The notes under the pieces are model-generated. The model did no database searches. It was given only the letters and a program-made list of their open reading frames with translations, and was not told the origin of the DNA. This document shows, piece after piece, positions 46,241 through 55,904 of a stretch of DNA of 64,000 bases (position 1 is its first letter; each line of letters opens with the position of its first letter). Source of the stretch: Pseudomonadota bacterium (GTDB taxonomy: Bacteria; Pseudomonadota; Alphaproteobacteria; Sphingomonadales; Sphingomonadaceae); the NCBI GenBank assembly GCA_023418595.1, contig JAEZZI010000024.1, positions 1 to 64,000 on the forward strand. The letters run 5' to 3'. The position numbers and the translations under genes are program-made.

Positions 46241-46636
46241 TTAGCGCCGCTCGGAGATTCGGGCGAGAAGCGCGGTGATGCGCAGCAGGACGATCAGCGC
46301 TGCAGCCATGAACCCGGCCAGCGCCAGCACCGCATAGGTCAGGGATTCGAGCCAGCGGGCGATCTCCCCATCCTGCGCGTCGGCGGCGGACATGGCAGTG
46401 AGCACGCCCTCGGCTTCGCGCTCACCAGCCGGCGTTTCGCTTGATACGCGTTCGCCCGGTTCGACGGGTGGTGCTTCGGGCGTTTCGAACCGCTCGGCGA
46501 CGGTTTCGCTACCTGATCGCGACGGTGGGGAGCCGTGAATGTTCGATACCGACGCCACCGAGGCGATGATCGACAGCGTCGCCAGTCCCGCCATCACCAG
46601 CAACAGGGTGCGGCCCAGCCAGTCGAGCACTCTCAC
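46241..46636 (-). CDS. Hypothetical two-helix membrane protein, 131 aa
   Basis: A 131-aa protein with helices at about 5-30 (LGRTLLLVMAGLATLSIIAS) and 95-125 (LESLTYAVLALAGFMAAALI), joined by a Pro/Glu-rich loop. GTG at 46636 overlaps the crtZ stop as GTGA, so translation is coupled to crtZ. No family recognised. Confidence 0.72.
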   Translation of the reverse strand: MRVLDWLGRTLLLVMAGLATLSIIASVASVSNIHGSPPSRSGSETVAERFETPEAPPVEPGERVSSETPAGEREAEGVLTAMSAADAQDGEIARWLESLTYAVLALAGFMAAALIVLLRITALLARISERR

Positions 46637-47169
46637 GCCGCCAGATCGTCCATCGGTTCGGGTGCCAGGTTGCGCCCTACCGGTGCGCGCACGCCCGCAT
46701 GGCCGCGACGTTTGAGTTCCGCCTTCAGCGCCTCGGGCCTGGGCGCCCACAGGAACCCGAAGCTGACCGTGCCGTGCTTGGTTTCGACCACATGGTGCAG
46801 CCGGTGCGCCTGAATGATGCGTTTCATGTAGTCTGACTTGGGCAGATAGCGGTGGTTGAGCCTTTTATGGACGATCACGTCGTGAAACCCGAAATAGATC
46901 GCGCCATAGGCGGCGATCCCCGCGCCGATCCACGCATAGCCCGGCCACCAGCCCAGCTGCACCCCGCCCAGCAGCAACACAATGCTGGGGATCGCGAAGA
47001 TCACGGCATAAAGGTCGTTCAGTTCCCAGTTGCCGGCGCGCGGTTCGTGATGGCTCTTGTGCAGGAACCAGCCGGGACCGTGCATCACCCAGCGATGCAT
47101 GACGTAAGCGAACGCCTCCATCGCGAGGACGGTGCCGAGAAACAACAGGATGCCGAGCGACCAGTGCAT
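46633..47169 (-). CDS. crtZ: Beta-carotene hydroxylase CrtZ
   Basis: A 178-aa di-iron membrane enzyme adding 3-hydroxyl groups to beta-carotene (zeaxanthin synthesis). Histidine clusters: HRWVMH, HKSHH, HDVIVHKR, HRLHH. Three or four helices. Length and motifs match bacterial CrtZ. Sphingomonad yellow pigments (zeaxanthin, nostoxanthin) require this step. The ATG at 47169 is set by the family N-terminus. Other crt genes are not in the window. Confidence 0.94.
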   Translation of the reverse strand: MHWSLGILLFLGTVLAMEAFAYVMHRWVMHGPGWFLHKSHHEPRAGNWELNDLYAVIFAIPSIVLLLGGVQLGWWPGYAWIGAGIAAYGAIYFGFHDVIVHKRLNHRYLPKSDYMKRIIQAHRLHHVVETKHGTVSFGFLWAPRPEALKAELKRRGHAGVRAPVGRNLAPEPMDDLAA

Positions 47170-47294
47170 CGCATCGATATAGGCGCGCGGTCGGGCCGCG
47201 TCACCCGCTTGCGCCGATTGCGTCACATTGCGCGGGAACCCGGTGCCGGTTCGTGCGCTCGGCCTTTTTCCATTCCGTCCTGGAGAGTCTCGCC

Positions 47295-47624
47295 ATGAAA
47301 TCACCGATCGTTCTCGCCGCACTGGTCTGCGGCCTTGGGTTGGCAGGGTGCGCGGAAACCATTGCCGAATCGCGGGTGCGGTCCGCCCTGGTTTCGGGCG
47401 GGCTTTCCGATCGCGACGCCGATTGCATGACCGGCCGGATGGTGGACCGGCTGACCATCGCGCAGCTGCGCCGTCTGGAGGCATTGTCGGGTCAGTCGCG
47501 CGAAACGCTGGGCCAGTTGAGCCTGACGCAATATATCGACCTGGTGCGCCGCATCGGCGATGCGGAGGTCATTGCGGTCACGACGACCTCGGCGGCGTTG
47601 TGCACGACGGGCCTGGCATCCTAG
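47295..47624 (+). CDS. Small putative lipoprotein, 109 aa
   Basis: A 109-aa protein with signal and lipobox (LVCGLGLAGCAET; Cys about 19). The mature part has RVRSALVSGGLSDRDADCMT and AQLRRLEALSG, with three more Cys likely to form disulfides. No named domain known to me. The ATG at 47295 is set by the signal sequence. Confidence 0.8.
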   Translation: MKSPIVLAALVCGLGLAGCAETIAESRVRSALVSGGLSDRDADCMTGRMVDRLTIAQLRRLEALSGQSRETLGQLSLTQYIDLVRRIGDAEVIAVTTTSAALCTTGLAS

Positions 47625-47727
47625 GGCCCTGACCTTTGGCGGTTCCGAATGCCGGGGTGGATTCGTGCCCGCCGATATGCTTTAGGCACGGGCAAACCCG
47701 CTTTTCGAAAAGGTCAGGCGCACCCCC

Positions 47728-48927
47728 ATGAACATTCACGAATATCAGGCCAAGGAATTGCTGGCGAAGTTCGGCGTCCCCGTCCCCGCAGGCTATGCCG
47801 CGCTGACCGTCGAGGAAGCGGTCGAAGCATCAAAGAAGCTGCCCGGGCCGCTCTATGTCGTGAAGGCGCAAATCCACGCGGGCGGCCGCGGCAAGGGCAA
47901 GTTCAAGGAACTCGGTCCCGACGCCAAGGGCGGCGTCCGCCTCGCCAAGAGCGAGGACGAAGTCCGCACGGCGGCCACCGATATGCTGGGCAACACGCTG
48001 GTGACGATCCAGACCGGCGACGCGGGCAAGCAGGTCAACCGCCTCTACGTCACCGACGGCGTCGACATCGCCAGGGAATTCTACCTGGCGCTGGTGGTCG
48101 ATCGCGCCTCGGGCCGGATCGGCTTCGTCGTCTCGACCGAAGGCGGGATGGACATCGAAACCGTCGCGCACGACACGCCGGAGAAGATCCACAGCTTCTC
48201 GGTCGATCCCGCCACCGGATTCCAGCCGCACCACGGCCGCGCGGTCGCCAGCGCGCTCGGGCTGACGGGCGACCTCGCCAAGCAGGCCGCGAACGTCGCA
48301 TCGAAGTTGTACGACGCGTTCCTCGGCACCGACGCCGAGCAGATCGAGATCAATCCGCTCGCGGTCACCGACGACGACAAGCTGATGGTGCTCGACGCCA
48401 AGGTCGGCTTCGACGGCAATGCGCTGTTCCGCCACAAGGACCTGATGGAACTGCGCGACGAAACCGAGGAAGACCCCGCCGAACTCGAAGCGTCGAAATA
48501 CGACCTCGCCTATATCAAGCTCGACGGCGACATCGGCTGCATGGTCAATGGCGCAGGGCTGGCGATGGCAACGATGGACATCATCAAGCTCAACGGCATG
48601 TTCCCGGCCAACTTCCTCGACGTGGGCGGCGGCGCGAACAAGGAAAAGGTGACCGCAGCGTTCAAGATCATCCTGAGCGACCCGGCGGTGAAGGGCATCC
48701 TTGTCAACATCTTCGGCGGCATTATGCGCTGCGACATCATCGCCGAGGGCATCGTCGCAGCGGCAAAGGAAGTGAACCTTTCGGTGCCTCTGGTCGTTCG
48801 CCTTGAAGGCACCAATGTCGAAAAGGGTAAGGAAATCCTCGCCAATTCGGGCCTGGCGATCGTCCCTGCGAACGACCTGGGCGATGCTGCGAAGAAGATC
48901 GTCGCAGAGGTGCAGAAGGCCGCTTAA
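47728..48927 (+). CDS. sucC: Succinyl-CoA synthetase, ADP-forming, beta subunit
   Basis: A 399-aa ATP-grasp subunit of the TCA-cycle enzyme. [20 protein letters not shown] is the classic start; [14 protein letters not shown] (about 47-60) and [14 protein letters not shown] (about 331-344) are signatures. The alpha subunit sucD does not follow; etfBA does. Confidence 0.97.
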   Translation: MNIHEYQAKELLAKFGVPVPAGYAALTVEEAVEASKKLPGPLYVVKAQIHAGGRGKGKFKELGPDAKGGVRLAKSEDEVRTAATDMLGNTLVTIQTGDAGKQVNRLYVTDGVDIAREFYLALVVDRASGRIGFVVSTEGGMDIETVAHDTPEKIHSFSVDPATGFQPHHGRAVASALGLTGDLAKQAANVASKLYDAFLGTDAEQIEINPLAVTDDDKLMVLDAKVGFDGNALFRHKDLMELRDETEEDPAELEASKYDLAYIKLDGDIGCMVNGAGLAMATMDIIKLNGMFPANFLDVGGGANKEKVTAAFKIILSDPAVKGILVNIFGGIMRCDIIAEGIVAAAKEVNLSVPLVVRLEGTNVEKGKEILANSGLAIVPANDLGDAAKKIVAEVQKAA

Positions 48928-48952
48928 GCCTTCGTCCAAACGGTTTGAATGT

Positions 48953-48980
48953 CGCCCCCCGCTTCGCAAGCGCGGGGGGC
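48953..48980 (+). terminator. Possible terminator hairpin after sucC
   Basis: GCCCCCCGCTT and AAGC..GGGGGGC form an 11-bp stem with a 2-base bulge and CGC loop, 26 bp after sucC. No T-run follows, so strength is uncertain. Confidence 0.5.
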
Positions 48981-49025
48981 CAGCCGTCCTCCCCAGGAAC
49001 GGTTGGGACATGGGAGAGAGATCGA

Positions 49026-49775
49026 ATGAAAGTGTTGGTCCCGGTCAAGCGCGTGCTTGACTATAACGTAAAGCCCCGCGTGAAGGCGGACGGGTCGGGT
49101 GTCGATCTGGCGAACGTCAAGATGTCGATGAACCCGTTCGACGAAATCGCGGTCGAGGAAGCCATCCGCCTGAAGGAAAAGGGCGCGGTGACCGAAATCG
49201 TCGCGGTGTCGATCGGCGAGGCGAAGGCGCAGGAAACGCTGCGCACGGCGCTCGCGATGGGGGCTGACCGTGCGATCCTGATTACGAGCGAAGAGCGCGT
49301 CGAACCGCTGGGCGTCGCCAAATTGCTCGCCAAGGTGGTTGAGGAAGAAGCGCCGCAGATGGTGATCCTCGGCAAGCAGGCGATCGACGACGACAACAAC
49401 CAGACCGGCCAGATGCTGGCGGCGCTGCTCGGCTGGGGTCAGGGCACCTTCGCGTCCAAGGTCGAGATCGAAGGCGACGCCGCCAAGGTCACGCGCGAAG
49501 TCGATGGCGGGCTGGAGACGGTTTCCTTGAAGCTCCCCGCGATCGTCACCACCGACCTGCGCCTGAACGAGCCGCGCTATGCGTCGCTGCCCAACATCAT
49601 GAAGGCCAAGTCCAAGCCGCTCGCGAACAAGACGCCCGCCGATTACGGCGTGGACGTGTCGGCACGGCTGACCACGCTCAAGGTGGTCGAGCCGCCAAAG
49701 CGCAGCGCGGGTGTGAAGGTCGCCGATGTAGACGAACTGGTCGCCAAGCTGAAGGCGCTGGGCGTCGCGAAATAA
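49026..49775 (+). CDS. etfB: Electron transfer flavoprotein, beta subunit
   Basis: A 249-aa subunit that binds AMP and carries electrons from acyl-CoA dehydrogenases to ETF:quinone oxidoreductase. [14 protein letters not shown] start, [19 protein letters not shown], and [20 protein letters not shown] (about 116-135) are typical. The ATG at 49026 follows GGGAGAG. Confidence 0.97.
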   Translation: MKVLVPVKRVLDYNVKPRVKADGSGVDLANVKMSMNPFDEIAVEEAIRLKEKGAVTEIVAVSIGEAKAQETLRTALAMGADRAILITSEERVEPLGVAKLLAKVVEEEAPQMVILGKQAIDDDNNQTGQMLAALLGWGQGTFASKVEIEGDAAKVTREVDGGLETVSLKLPAIVTTDLRLNEPRYASLPNIMKAKSKPLANKTPADYGVDVSARLTTLKVVEPPKRSAGVKVADVDELVAKLKALGVAK

Positions 49776-49781
49776 CAATTC

Positions 49782-49863
49782 CCGTTCGGGCTGAGCGTGT
49801 CGAAGCCCTGCACTTTTCTTCGCACGAAGAAGGACAGCGCTTCGACTAGCTAAGCGCGAACGG
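49782..49863. repeat. Long palindrome (CTTCGAC/GCTGAGC type) between etfB and etfA
   Basis: Left arm CCGTTCGGGCTGAGCGTGTC.. and right arm ..GACTAGCTAAGCGCGAACGG pair over about 28 bp with some mismatches. Same family as the repeat between ribBX and ribH, likewise inside an operon. Confidence 0.82.
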
Positions 49864-49880
49864 TTTGAGAGGACGGTTTT

Positions 49881-50810
49881 ATGAAAACGCTTGTCTGGGT
49901 CGAACACGACAATTCGTCCGTCAAGGACGCCACGCTGGCCGCAGTCACCGCCGCATCGCAACTGGGCGAAGTCCATCTGCTCGTCGCAGGCGAAGGCTGC
50001 GGCGCGGTTGCCGAACAAGCCGCCAAGATCGCGGGCGTGGGCAAGGTCCATGTCGCCGATGACGCGGCTTACGGCCATTCGCTCGCCGAAAATGTCGCGC
50101 CGCTGGTCGTCGAACTGATGGGCCATCACGACGCGTTCGTGGTGCCCGCCACCACCACCGGCAAGAACATCGCGCCGCGCGTTGCCGCGCTGCTCGACGT
50201 GATGCAGATCAGCGATATCCTGTCGGTCGAAAGCGAAGACACGTTCACGCGCCCGATCTATGCGGGCAACGCGATCGCAACCGTTCAGTCGAAGGATGCC
50301 AAGAAGGTCATCACCGTGCGCGGCACCGCGTTCGACAAGGCGGCGACCGAAGGTGGTTCGGGCGTTGTCGAGTCCGTATCGGCAACCGGCGACAAGGGTC
50401 TCTCAAGCTTTGTATCGGCGGAAATCGCCAAGTCCGAACGCCCCGAGCTGACCAGCGCAAAGGTCATCGTCTCCGGCGGCCGTGCGCTCCAGAATGGCGA
50501 GAATTTCACGACCATCATCGAACCGCTTGCCGACAAGCTTGGCGCAGCCGTGGGCGCAAGCCGCGCGGCGGTCGATGCGGGCTATGTCCCCAACGACTAT
50601 CAGGTCGGCCAGACCGGCAAGATCGTCGCGCCGGAAGTCTATATTGCGGTCGGCATTTCGGGCGCGATCCAGCATCTGGCGGGGATGAAGGATTCGAAGA
50701 CCATCATCGCCATCAACAAGGACGAAGACGCGCCGATCTTCCAGGTCGCGGATTACGGGCTTGTGGGCGATCTGTTCAAGGTGGTGCCGGAGCTTACTGA
50801 AAAACTGTGA
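49881..50810 (+). CDS. etfA: Electron transfer flavoprotein, alpha subunit
   Basis: A 309-aa FAD-binding partner of Etf[21 protein letters not shown] start; C-terminal FAD domain (about 190-305) with [29 protein letters not shown] and [21 protein letters not shown] palindromic repeat separates it from etfB. Ribosome site GAGAGGA. Confidence 0.97.
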   Translation: MKTLVWVEHDNSSVKDATLAAVTAASQLGEVHLLVAGEGCGAVAEQAAKIAGVGKVHVADDAAYGHSLAENVAPLVVELMGHHDAFVVPATTTGKNIAPRVAALLDVMQISDILSVESEDTFTRPIYAGNAIATVQSKDAKKVITVRGTAFDKAATEGGSGVVESVSATGDKGLSSFVSAEIAKSERPELTSAKVIVSGGRALQNGENFTTIIEPLADKLGAAVGASRAAVDAGYVPNDYQVGQTGKIVAPEVYIAVGISGAIQHLAGMKDSKTIIAINKDEDAPIFQVADYGLVGDLFKVVPELTEKL

Positions 50811-50823
50811 GGTCGGCGGGATC

Positions 50824-51501
50824 GTGAACGATCCGCTTGATTTCGAAATCGACGGGGCGGCTCTCCATCCAGGGGCCGCTCTTTCGGTTCTGCCCGCGCT
50901 CGAACGACTGAGTGATGCTCTGCCGCAGGGACGCGCCGGGTTGCGGCTGCGCGATACGCACGGACTTGCCGATCTGCTCGCGCCCGGATCGGCGCTGCAC
51001 CAAGTGGCAGCGGATTATCGCGGCGCGGGCGTGCGGCCGGTTCGGGCGATCATGTTTGACAAGTCGGCCGCAGCGAACTGGGCGCTGGGATGGCATCAGG
51101 ATCGTACGATTGCGGTTGCTGCGCGGATGGATATGCCGGGTTACGGACCTTGGTCGGTCAAACACGGCATCCAGCATGTCGAGCCGCCCTTCGACGTGAT
51201 CGAGGCGATGGTGACGTTGCGCGTTCATCTCGATGATGTCCCGCATGACAATGCGCCGTTGCGGATTGTACGGGGTTCACACCGGTTGGGCCGCATCGCT
51301 GAAAACGATCTGGATACCATCGTCACGCAGGGCGTGATCGGCGAATGCCTCGCATCTGCTGGCGACGTCTGGGCCTATGCCACCCCGATCGCCCATGCAT
51401 CGCGCGCCGCACGAGGTCATCGTCGACGCGTGCTACAGATCGACTGGTCGAACCGGTCATTGCCGGGAATGCTGGAATGGCATGGGATCGGCATGTCATG
51501 A
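50824..51501 (+). CDS. Phytanoyl-CoA dioxygenase-like Fe(II)/2-oxoglutarate oxygenase
   Basis: A 225-aa cupin-fold oxygenase. Metal triad: WHQD (about 93-96) and the distal His in PIAHASRA (about 189), with an Arg cluster HRRRVLQIDW binding 2-oxoglutarate. VRIVRGSHR-type sequence (LRIVRGSHRLG) fits the PhyH family. GTG at 50824 lies 13 bp after the etfA stop, so it is in the etf operon. Substrate unknown. Confidence 0.85.
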   Translation: MNDPLDFEIDGAALHPGAALSVLPALERLSDALPQGRAGLRLRDTHGLADLLAPGSALHQVAADYRGAGVRPVRAIMFDKSAAANWALGWHQDRTIAVAARMDMPGYGPWSVKHGIQHVEPPFDVIEAMVTLRVHLDDVPHDNAPLRIVRGSHRLGRIAENDLDTIVTQGVIGECLASAGDVWAYATPIAHASRAARGHRRRVLQIDWSNRSLPGMLEWHGIGMS

Positions 51502-51541
51502 TCGTGGCTAACGCTTGGATCGACCACCCCGGAAACGAGTA

Positions 51542-51567
51542 AGGCCCGTCGCTTTCGCGGCGGGCCT
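51542..51567 (+). terminator. Hairpin after the dioxygenase gene
   Basis: An 11-bp stem (AGGCCCGTCGC with GCGGCGGGCCT) and TTTC loop 40 bp after the stop. No T-run, so termination is probable rather than certain. Confidence 0.55.
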
Positions 51568-51777
51568 CCCTGGACGACCCGCAGCGCAAGGCTTTGGTTC
51601 GTCAAACGCTCTTTCTTTCGATAGAACATCCCCAAAACGTCCCAAGATCCAGATGGGTTCAATGATCTTGCGAATTTTTTTCATGTCCCGCGCTGGCGCC
51701 ACACCGAACCCGGTAATCCTTGAATAGCCACGCTCTGCTGACTGGCATACCGACGCCAAATCACTTACGCCCCGCGC
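51568..51777. other. Gap without recognised gene
   Basis: About 210 bp upstream of the DUF389 gene, less GC-rich than its surroundings (for example ATGATCTTGCGAATTTTTTT). Probably promoter region. No gene seen. Confidence 0.5.
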
Positions 51778-53271
51778 ATGGCTACGGTTCCCAGCGCGGT
51801 CGATCCGCATCCCATCCTGCACTGGTGGCGCAATCACGTCGTCGCGACCGTCGATCACATGAAGGTGGTCGAAAAGGTCGAGGACGAAGGCGGGTTTGAC
51901 GGGCGTTATGTGTTCATGACGCTGATGTCGGCGGGGATTGCGGTGCTGGGGCTGCTTTTGTCGTCGCCTGCGGTCGTGATCGGCGCGATGTTGATCTCCC
52001 CCTTGATGGGGCCGATCATCGGGCTGGGATTCGGCGTCACGCTGTTCGATTCGCGCGAGATCAAGCGCACGCTGATGGCGCTGGCGCTGGGGACGGTGCT
52101 TGCCATCCTGTTCACTGCCGCAATCGTGCTGATGTCGCCGCTGCAGACGCTGACCAGCGAACTGGCCGCCCGCACCAGGCCCAATCTGTTCGACCTGCTG
52201 GTGGCGCTGTTTTCCGGCCTCGCGGGCGCCTATGCGATGATCCGGGGACGCGAGGGTGCGGTCGTCGGCGTGGCGATCGCCACCGCACTGATGCCGCCGC
52301 TTGCCACCGTCGGATACGGGCTGGCGACGTGGAACAGCACGGTATTCTTCGGCGCGTTCCTGCTCTTTTTCACCAACTTCATGGTGATCGCGGCGTCGGC
52401 GGCGATCATGGCGCGCCTTTATGGCTTCGGACCGCGCTTGTCGCCGCGCCAGTCGATGTTGCAGACGCTGGGAATGCTGGTGGTATTCGCGGCGCTTGCC
52501 GTACCCTTGGGCTTTTCGCTGCGCCAGATCGCCTGGGAAGCGACCGCGCAGCGCCAGGCGCGTGACGTCGTATCGACCGAATTCGGCGACAGTTCGCGCG
52601 TGAGCCAGCTAGAGATCGACTACGGCGCCGAACCGCTGCGGGTGACCGCGACCGTGTTGACCCCGACCTATATCGCGCAGGCCGAACAGGAAGTGTCGGC
52701 GACGCTGGCGCGCACCTTCAATCGTCCCGTCGACGTGCAGATCGAACAGTTCCGTGTCGGCGTCGGCGATGCCGAAGCGACCCAGGTTGCCCGCGCCCAG
52801 GCCAACGAACAGGCCACACGGGAGGCGCGCACGGTTACCCGATTGGCCGAGCAACTCGCGCTGGTCGCGGGCGTGCCGAGCGAGGCGGTGCTGCTCGATC
52901 GGGGCAACCGCCGCGCGGTGGTGACGGCGGCGGCGCTGCCGGGGGCGAGCCTTGCTTCCTATCGCGCGCTCGAACAGCGTGTCGGCGCGGCGGCGCAGGG
53001 CTGGTCGGTCGAACTGGTGCCGCCAGCGGTTGCGCCTGCGGCGATCAGTTTCGGCGAGGACGGACCGGACGCGGACGGTCAGCGCAATCTTCAGACCGCG
53101 ATCTGGGCCGGACAACGCCTTCGCCTGCCGCTGGGGGTCAGCGGGACGGCCGACAATGCCGACGCGGTGGTCGCCGCGCTGACCGAAGCAGGGCTCGCGG
53201 CGGAGCGGTTGCCCGGCGGCGGACCGGTGACGCTCCGGTGGCTGGCGCCGACGGTCGAGGGCGGGAATTGA
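51778..53271 (+). CDS. DUF389 (TIGR00341) membrane protein
   Basis: A 497-aa protein with a block of about six helices (residues ~45-240), including SSPAVVIGAMLISPLMGPII, the DUF389 signature, and GVAIATALMPPLATVGYG. The C-terminal ~240 residues are soluble, Ala/Glu-rich and probably periplasmic or cytoplasmic. The family is uncharacterised. The ATG directly follows CGCGC without a strong ribosome site. Confidence 0.9.
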   Translation: MATVPSAVDPHPILHWWRNHVVATVDHMKVVEKVEDEGGFDGRYVFMTLMSAGIAVLGLLLSSPAVVIGAMLISPLMGPIIGLGFGVTLFDSREIKRTLMALALGTVLAILFTAAIVLMSPLQTLTSELAARTRPNLFDLLVALFSGLAGAYAMIRGREGAVVGVAIATALMPPLATVGYGLATWNSTVFFGAFLLFFTNFMVIAASAAIMARLYGFGPRLSPRQSMLQTLGMLVVFAALAVPLGFSLRQIAWEATAQRQARDVVSTEFGDSSRVSQLEIDYGAEPLRVTATVLTPTYIAQAEQEVSATLARTFNRPVDVQIEQFRVGVGDAEATQVARAQANEQATREARTVTRLAEQLALVAGVPSEAVLLDRGNRRAVVTAAALPGASLASYRALEQRVGAAAQGWSVELVPPAVAPAAISFGEDGPDADGQRNLQTAIWAGQRLRLPLGVSGTADNADAVVAALTEAGLAAERLPGGGPVTLRWLAPTVEGGN

Positions 53272-53278
53272 GGTAACT

Positions 53279-53353
53279 CGTGCTCCGGCGAAAGCCGGAG
53301 TGGTGGCGATCGGAAGCTTCGTTCTCCGCCGCTCCGGCTTTCGCCGGAGCACC
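53279..53353. repeat. Intergenic palindrome (GTGCTCCGGCGAAAGCCGGA type)
   Basis: Perfect 21-bp arms at 53280-53300 and 53332-53352, each with an internal CTCCGGC/GCCGGAG hairpin. Lies between the convergent DUF389 and LysRS genes. Confidence 0.92.
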
Positions 53354-53356
53354 GGG

Positions 53357-54949
53357 TTACGCTACCTTCGCCAGTGCGTCCGCAATCAGCTTGCGGCTGT
53401 TCTCCACCCCGTAAAGCGCGATGAAACTGCCCATCCGCGGCCCCTGGCTCGACCCCAGCAGCGTTTCGTAGAGCGCCTTGAACCAGTCGCGCAGTGCTTC
53501 CTTGCCGAAATGCGTCTTGCCGATTTCATAGACATGGTTCTGGATGTTCTCGGCGCTCGCATCCGCGCCGCCTTCGGCAAGCGCGGCGTCGAGATCGCGC
53601 AGCGCCGCCACCTCGACCCCCTCGGGCGCGCGGCGGTTGAGCGTCGGCGCGACGAAATCGCGACCATAGGCGAGCGCATAGCCGATCAGGTGATCGAGCG
53701 CCGGATTCGCCTCGGGCGAGGCTTCGGGGACGTAGTTTTTGAGATAGGCCCAGACCTGTTCCTTGGTCGCGTCGCCCATCACGCCGACCAGATTGAGGAG
53801 CAGGCCGAAGGTCACCGGCAGCGCCTCCTCAGGCGGCCGTCCGCCATGGATGTGATGGACCGGATTGCCGAGCCGCTGTTCGATCGCCTGACCACCATAA
53901 TTGGCGCGGAACTGCCAGTAATCGTCCACCGCACGCGGGATCACGCCCATGTGCAGCGCCTTCGCCTTTTTGGGTTCGCGATAGATGTAGAAGGCAAGGC
54001 TCTCGTCGGGACCATAGGTCAGCCATTGTTCGAGGCTGAGACCATTGCCCTTCGACTTCGAAATCTTCTCGCCTTTTTCGTCCAGGAACATTTCGTAATT
54101 GAAGCCTTCGGGCGGGCGGGCGCCGAGCACGCGCGCGATCTTCGACGACTGGATCACCGAATCGATCAGGTCCTTGCCCGACATTTCGTAATCGACGCCG
54201 AGCGCGACCCAGCGCATCGCCCAGTCGACTTTCCATTGCAGCTTGGCACCGCCCGACAGGATAGACTGTTCGATGCGTTCGCCCTCATCGACGAACGCGA
54301 CGATCCCGGCCTCCGCATCGATCACCTCGACCGGCACCTGAAGCACGACGCCCGATTTGGGGCTGATCGGGAGGACGGGCGAATAGGTCGCCTGACGCTC
54401 GGCGCGCAGCGTCGGCAGCATGACGCCCATGATCGCGTCGTAGTGGCGCAGCACGCCGCGCAGCGCGTTGTCGAATCGGCCCGACCGGTAATAATCGGTG
54501 GCCGAGACGAATTCGTAATCGAAGCCGAACTGGTCGAGAAACGCGCACAGCCGGGCATTATTGTGCGCGGCGAAGCTGTCGTGCGTGCCGAACGGATCGG
54601 GCACTTTGGTCAGCGGATGGCCGATATAGCCGCCCAGCATCTCGCGGTTGGGGACATTGTCGGGCACCTTGCGCAGACCGTCCATATCGTCCGAAAAGGC
54701 GATCAGCCGGGTCGGAATGTCCGACATCTCCTCAAAGGCGCGGCGGACCATCGTCGTACGCAGCACTTCGTTGAACGTGCCGATGTGCGGCAGCCCCGAC
54801 GGGCCATAGCCGGTCTCGAACAGCACATGGCCTTTCGCGGGCGGCGCATCCTTGTAGCGCGCGAGGATCTTGCGCGCCTCCTCATAGGGCCATGCCTTGG
54901 AGGCGAGCGCGGCGGAGCGGATGTCGGCTTTGGTCGGTTGATCGGTCAT
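53357..54949 (-). CDS. lysS: Lysyl-tRNA synthetase, class I
   Basis: A 530-aa class I LysRS, the archaeal/alphaproteobacterial type unrelated in fold to the usual class II enzyme. GLPHIGTFNE (HIGH, about 50-59) and EKISKSKGNG (KMSKS, about 295-304). It charges tRNA-Lys. The ATG at 54949 starts MTDQPTKADIR. The frame is open beyond it but without family sequence. The stop is 4 bp from a palindromic repeat. Confidence 0.96.
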   Translation of the reverse strand: MTDQPTKADIRSAALASKAWPYEEARKILARYKDAPPAKGHVLFETGYGPSGLPHIGTFNEVLRTTMVRRAFEEMSDIPTRLIAFSDDMDGLRKVPDNVPNREMLGGYIGHPLTKVPDPFGTHDSFAAHNNARLCAFLDQFGFDYEFVSATDYYRSGRFDNALRGVLRHYDAIMGVMLPTLRAERQATYSPVLPISPKSGVVLQVPVEVIDAEAGIVAFVDEGERIEQSILSGGAKLQWKVDWAMRWVALGVDYEMSGKDLIDSVIQSSKIARVLGARPPEGFNYEMFLDEKGEKISKSKGNGLSLEQWLTYGPDESLAFYIYREPKKAKALHMGVIPRAVDDYWQFRANYGGQAIEQRLGNPVHHIHGGRPPEEALPVTFGLLLNLVGVMGDATKEQVWAYLKNYVPEASPEANPALDHLIGYALAYGRDFVAPTLNRRAPEGVEVAALRDLDAALAEGGADASAENIQNHVYEIGKTHFGKEALRDWFKALYETLLGSSQGPRMGSFIALYGVENSRKLIADALAKVA

Positions 54950-55023
54950 TCTGGGGCATCTGGCGTGTGCGCCGCGGAATCGCAATCGCGTTTGTGCCGG
55001 GCGCCGGGTTGGCACGTCTGGGG

Positions 55024-55254
55024 TCAGTCGGCGCGGACGATCGGGTGCGACAGGCGCACATGGTCGAGCAGCGATTCGATCGCCGCGATTTCCGGCGCGC
55101 TGCCCTCTGGCTGCACTGTCCAGTTGCAATGCGGATAAAGCTCGGCGGGCAGCATCCGCACCGGTCCCAGCGCCAGCCGCCAACGCCGCTGGGTGCCGCC
55201 ACAGCGGCGCGCGAGCGTGGCGACGAGCATGTCCTGAAGCTCGGATGCGGTCAT
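55024..55254 (-). CDS. Small conserved hypothetical protein, 76 aa
   Basis: A 76-aa soluble protein: MTASELQDMLVATLARRCGG, then RRWRLALGPVRMLPAELYPH, CNWTVQPEG and LLDHVRLSHPIVRAD. The composition fits a compact alpha/beta domain. I recall no named family. It begins upstream of lysS on the same strand. Ribosome site weak. Confidence 0.68.
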   Translation of the reverse strand: MTASELQDMLVATLARRCGGTQRRWRLALGPVRMLPAELYPHCNWTVQPEGSAPEIAAIESLLDHVRLSHPIVRAD

Positions 55255-55318
55255 CAAAGGCGGGCGCCTGTCGCGGGAGGTGATTGCCGGGCGCCGAACG
55301 GACACCCGGCTTGGCCGG

Positions 55319-55687
55319 TTATTTCTTGCCGACGCGGGCCTTGCGGGCGGCGTAGCGGGCGTCGCGGGCGGCCTTCAGCTCGGCGGCGGTGGGGAGTTTG
55401 GGGCGCGCCTTTTCGGCGGCCTCGGCAGCCGCGATGCGCTCGGCCTCGGCTGCGGCGGCGGCGGCTTCGGCGGCAGCCTTTTTCTCGGCGGCGATGCGGT
55501 CGCGTTCGGCCTGTTTCTCGGCGCGCTTGGCGGCCTGCGCGGCTTCCTTGCGCTCGGCGGCGGCGCGGCGCTCGGCAAGCACGGATTCGTCCACCGGCGG
55601 CTTGTTGCGGAGCTTTTCGAGTGCGGCCTGCTTGGCCTTGGCGGAGCGCTCTGCGCGTTCCTGAAACGTCTGGTTGAACGAAGGCAT
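55319..55687 (-). CDS. Ala/Lys/Arg/Glu-rich coiled protein (DUF6481-like)
   Basis: A 122-aa protein that is almost all charged helix, with long runs of Ala, Glu, Lys and Arg (AAEKKAAAEAAAAAAEAERI) between a conserved N-terminus (MPSFNQTFQERAERSAKAKQ) and C-terminus (KLPTAAELKAARDARYAARK). That end pattern matches DUF6481 proteins, common in sphingomonads and of unknown role. The ATG at 55687 has a weak site. Confidence 0.8.
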   Translation of the reverse strand: MPSFNQTFQERAERSAKAKQAALEKLRNKPPVDESVLAERRAAAERKEAAQAAKRAEKQAERDRIAAEKKAAAEAAAAAAEAERIAAAEAAEKARPKLPTAAELKAARDARYAARKARVGKK

Positions 55688-55904
55688 AAGGGAGTGCGGG
55701 TTCCTGCTATTGTCGAAAGAATTGAGCGCACCGGACGATCGAGCGCTCTCCGTGGCGGTCCCGATAGGGCAAAACGCGGCATTTCGCAAAACTAGGATCA
55801 GAGCCCACTAGCGGCGCCCCGGCGCCCCTGCGGCACGCAAGCTCGCCTTGGCGGCACGGTGCGGCTATCGGCAGGGGCGACCGGCCCGATGCGAAAGTGA
55901 TGCG

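Noticed and set aside
51515..51727. 70-codon plus-strand frame after the dioxygenase
   Set aside because: It begins inside the hairpin region, lacks a ribosome site and shows no conserved pattern.
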